This document shows, piece after piece, positions 62,471-64,000 of a stretch of DNA of 64,000 nucleotides. The notes beneath the pieces are model-generated. The model searched no databases and was not told the DNA's origin. It saw only the letters and a list, made by a program, of their open reading frames with translations. Source of the stretch: CAZAMB01 sp964486335 (GTDB lineage Bacteria > Planctomycetota > Phycisphaerae > UBA1845); contig CAZAMB010000008.1 of assembly GCA_964486335.1 (NCBI GenBank), forward strand, positions 158,703 to 222,702, in the 5' to 3' direction. The first letter of the stretch is position 1; the number at the start of each line of letters is the position of its first letter. A program made the translations under genes and the position numbers.

Positions 62471-63735
62471 GATTCGCAGCTCCCACCGGCTAACGCGCCC
62501 GCGGCAATTCGTCGGCCCTGCTGAACCCGCTGCACTGCCTCATCCACAATGCCCGCCAGACGCTGACGATAATCCGATGGAGTGTACAACGCCAACTTGC
62601 GCCGACCGTTTTCGATCAGGTCTCGGCGGAGTTGCTCGTCCGTCCAAAGTCGGCGGATTCCATTGGCAATGTCCTCCGCTTGCGTCGGATCGATGGTGAC
62701 GGCTGCGTCGCCGACCTGCTCGACGATGCCGCGAATCCTCGACGTCAACACGGGGCAATCGAACGACCAGGCCTCCAGAAACGGAATGTTGGTCGGGCCG
62801 AAAAACGTCGGCATGACCAGCGCGACGGCACCGGAATACAACACAGCGATGTCCTCATCGTCAACGTAGCCCAGCGATCGGACCTGGCCCGCCACGCCGA
62901 GTTGATCGCGCCGCGACCTCATATTGGCGACGACGTGCTCGCGAATTTCGCCTGTGCCTGATCCGGTAAGCACGAGGGGGATTTCCAGTCCTTGCCTCTT
63001 CTTGAGGATGCCGAGGGCCTCGACGAGGCGAAGGTGATTCTTGTGCGGCCAGAACTGGGCCGGGTAGAAAAAGTATCGTTCGGGAAGGTCGAAGCGCTCG
63101 CGATTCGCGGGCAATCGTTCACGGGCTTCCATCAGGCTCAGCCGCGGCTGCGGGAGATAGGGAAGCGTTTTGACGTCGTTCGGACGAACGCCGCAAGAGC
63201 CATAGGCGTTCAGGATGTCCTCTCGCCCGATGTTCGATTCAGCGATCAGGAGGGTGGCAGCGCGAGCGGCGTTGCGGAGGACATACTCTCGTCGGCGCCA
63301 CTCGCCGTGGGCGGAGACTTCGGGAAACTCCGGCTGAAGCAGGTGCTGCAGGTCGTGGATGGCCATGACGAAGGGCACGCCGGCCTCGAAGGACAACCGA
63401 TGCGGCGACGGGTAGATCATCAGTTCGATGCCGCACTCGTCTAGCCAGGCGCGCATGTCAGCTTGTTCCAACGGCAAATCCACGTCCTCTGGAAAAATCA
63501 GTTCGTTCGTCGGCATGGGCGCCCAGGGCGGACGAAACGACTCGACCCTCCATCGCTCGCCGACAAGTTCGCTAAGGATGGGGTCGGATTGATCGTGAAC
63601 GAAGACGACGAATTCATGGTCGAACCTCGCGTTGGGACCGGTGGACAAACTATGCAGTGCGCGTAACAGCGCAGTCGTGTACTGATAGATGCCGCCGTCG
63701 TGGCGTTTCAACGCCGGATGGATGCCGATGCGCAT
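62467..63735 (-). CDS. Glycosyltransferase family 4-like
   Basis: 422 residues, GT-B fold. The N-terminal domain begins MRIGIHPALKRHDGGIYQYT with DGG motif; the C-terminal domain includes YFFYPAQFWPHKNHLRLVEA, LVLTGSGTGEIREH, SLGYVDDEDIAVLYSGAVAL, MPTFFGPTNIPFLEAWSFDC (the E-x7-E-like donor motif region) and VTIDPTQAEDIANGIRRLW. It transfers a sugar from an activated nucleotide donor; donor and acceptor are unknown. It is the first gene of the long minus-strand unit. Confidence 0.93.
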   Translation of the reverse strand: MRIGIHPALKRHDGGIYQYTTALLRALHSLSTGPNARFDHEFVVFVHDQSDPILSELVGERWRVESFRPPWAPMPTNELIFPEDVDLPLEQADMRAWLDECGIELMIYPSPHRLSFEAGVPFVMAIHDLQHLLQPEFPEVSAHGEWRRREYVLRNAARAATLLIAESNIGREDILNAYGSCGVRPNDVKTLPYLPQPRLSLMEARERLPANRERFDLPERYFFYPAQFWPHKNHLRLVEALGILKKRQGLEIPLVLTGSGTGEIREHVVANMRSRRDQLGVAGQVRSLGYVDDEDIAVLYSGAVALVMPTFFGPTNIPFLEAWSFDCPVLTSRIRGIVEQVGDAAVTIDPTQAEDIANGIRRLWTDEQLRRDLIENGRRKLALYTPSDYRQRLAGIVDEAVQRVQQGRRIAAGALAGGSCES

Positions 63736-64000
63736 GGTGTCGATGCCGTTCCTGTGGCGCGAGGCCCCGCCGCCCTGGCTCGGTCGGCGCGCTCACCCCT
63801 TCGATATCGGCAAGGCGACCGCCGAACCGTGTCTTTTTGATGATATGCCGCCTGTCGAAAAAGCGACCCGATGGCATGTGGCGCCGGTTTTCAACCGGTG
63901 CAAACGCGGGCTGGAAAACCAAACCACACGCTCTTCGACGGACTGTCCGTTCGACCTTGGCACTCATGCGGCGTGTTTCACCGCATGGAGCAGGGTTTTG
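63736..64000. other. Window-end intergenic region with two hairpins
   Basis: No convincing gene; a minus-strand open frame here is very Arg/His-rich and has no ribosome binding site. It contains the hairpins at 63880-63900 and 63965-63987. The glycosyltransferase promoter should lie here. Confidence 0.5.
63880..63900. repeat. REP-like hairpin GCGCCGGTT-TTC-AACCGGTGC
   Basis: A 9-bp stem with one G.T pair closes a three-base loop (TTC). Similar length and TTCA-type centre as the elements at 9099 and 15549. A second imperfect hairpin CATGCGG...CCGCATG lies at 63965-63987, close to the window edge and followed by a short T run. Confidence 0.6.

Noticed and set aside
63650..63967. Minus-strand 105-codon frame at the window end
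   Set aside because: Overlaps the glycosyltransferase start, is Arg/His-rich and includes two hairpins; no RBS.

Overview
The window looks like a chromosomal scaffold segment from a GC-rich member of the Planctomycetota, possibly Phycisphaerae or a relative. Reasons: ECF sigma factor plus TPR Ser/Thr kinase pairs, proteins with the N-terminal LEPRILLS motif followed by RTX or cadherin-like repeats, short zinc-ribbon membrane proteins, kelch proteins ending in dockerin-like EF-hands, and a type II secretion system (T2SS) with hugely expanded secretin modules. The lineage is inferred from gene content; no ribosomal RNA is present. Two 100-N runs mark assembly gaps, both inside repetitive surface-protein genes.

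Layout. 1-2789 (minus): two tandem secreted paralogues with VGIG repeats, the first cut by the window edge. 2924-5895 (plus): ECF sigma factor translationally coupled to a membrane Ser/Thr kinase with TPRs. 6262-6334 (minus): initiator tRNA-fMet. 6435-7730 (plus): purD. 7873-18101: mixed housekeeping and hypothetical genes, mostly minus: a secreted protein, folK, a zinc-ribbon membrane protein (plus), a CPBP protease, an NqrB/RnfD-like protein, a TPR protein, a small zinc-ribbon protein, an SDR oxidoreductase, a YgfZ/GcvT-like protein and two lipoproteins. 18253-40619 (minus): a T2SS locus in transcription order gspF-G-H-I-J-K-L-M, a giant 2568-residue periplasmic protein, then gspD. 40937-41617: cmk. 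41781-46764 (plus): two LEPR-XLL surface proteins. 46791-52077 (minus): a second Ser/Thr kinase and a kelch/dockerin-like protein. 52322-54204 (plus): a sirtuin coupled to a SpoIIE-type phosphatase. 54224-63735 (minus): glycosyltransferase, cupin, methyltransferase, rsmG, glgX, malQ, glgP, a glycogen/alpha-glucan breakdown unit fused to rsmG by overlapping genes.

The main discovery is the T2SS locus. Its secretin has about 12 stacked NolW-like N-modules where ordinary GspD proteins carry about three, and the adjacent giant protein carries about 22 more but no secretin pore domain. GspM carries a PKD-like domain and a C-terminal domain that may replace the missing GspC. No gspE, gspC or gspO is present in the window. 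Beside this locus lie two large secreted proteins that share the N-terminal LEPRILLS motif, a conserved C-terminal motif and a conserved 5' leader. They are natural candidates for cargo or surface anchoring, though this link is inference from position only.

Several intergenic spaces carry REP-like hairpins, some in inverted pairs and some with compensatory stem changes.
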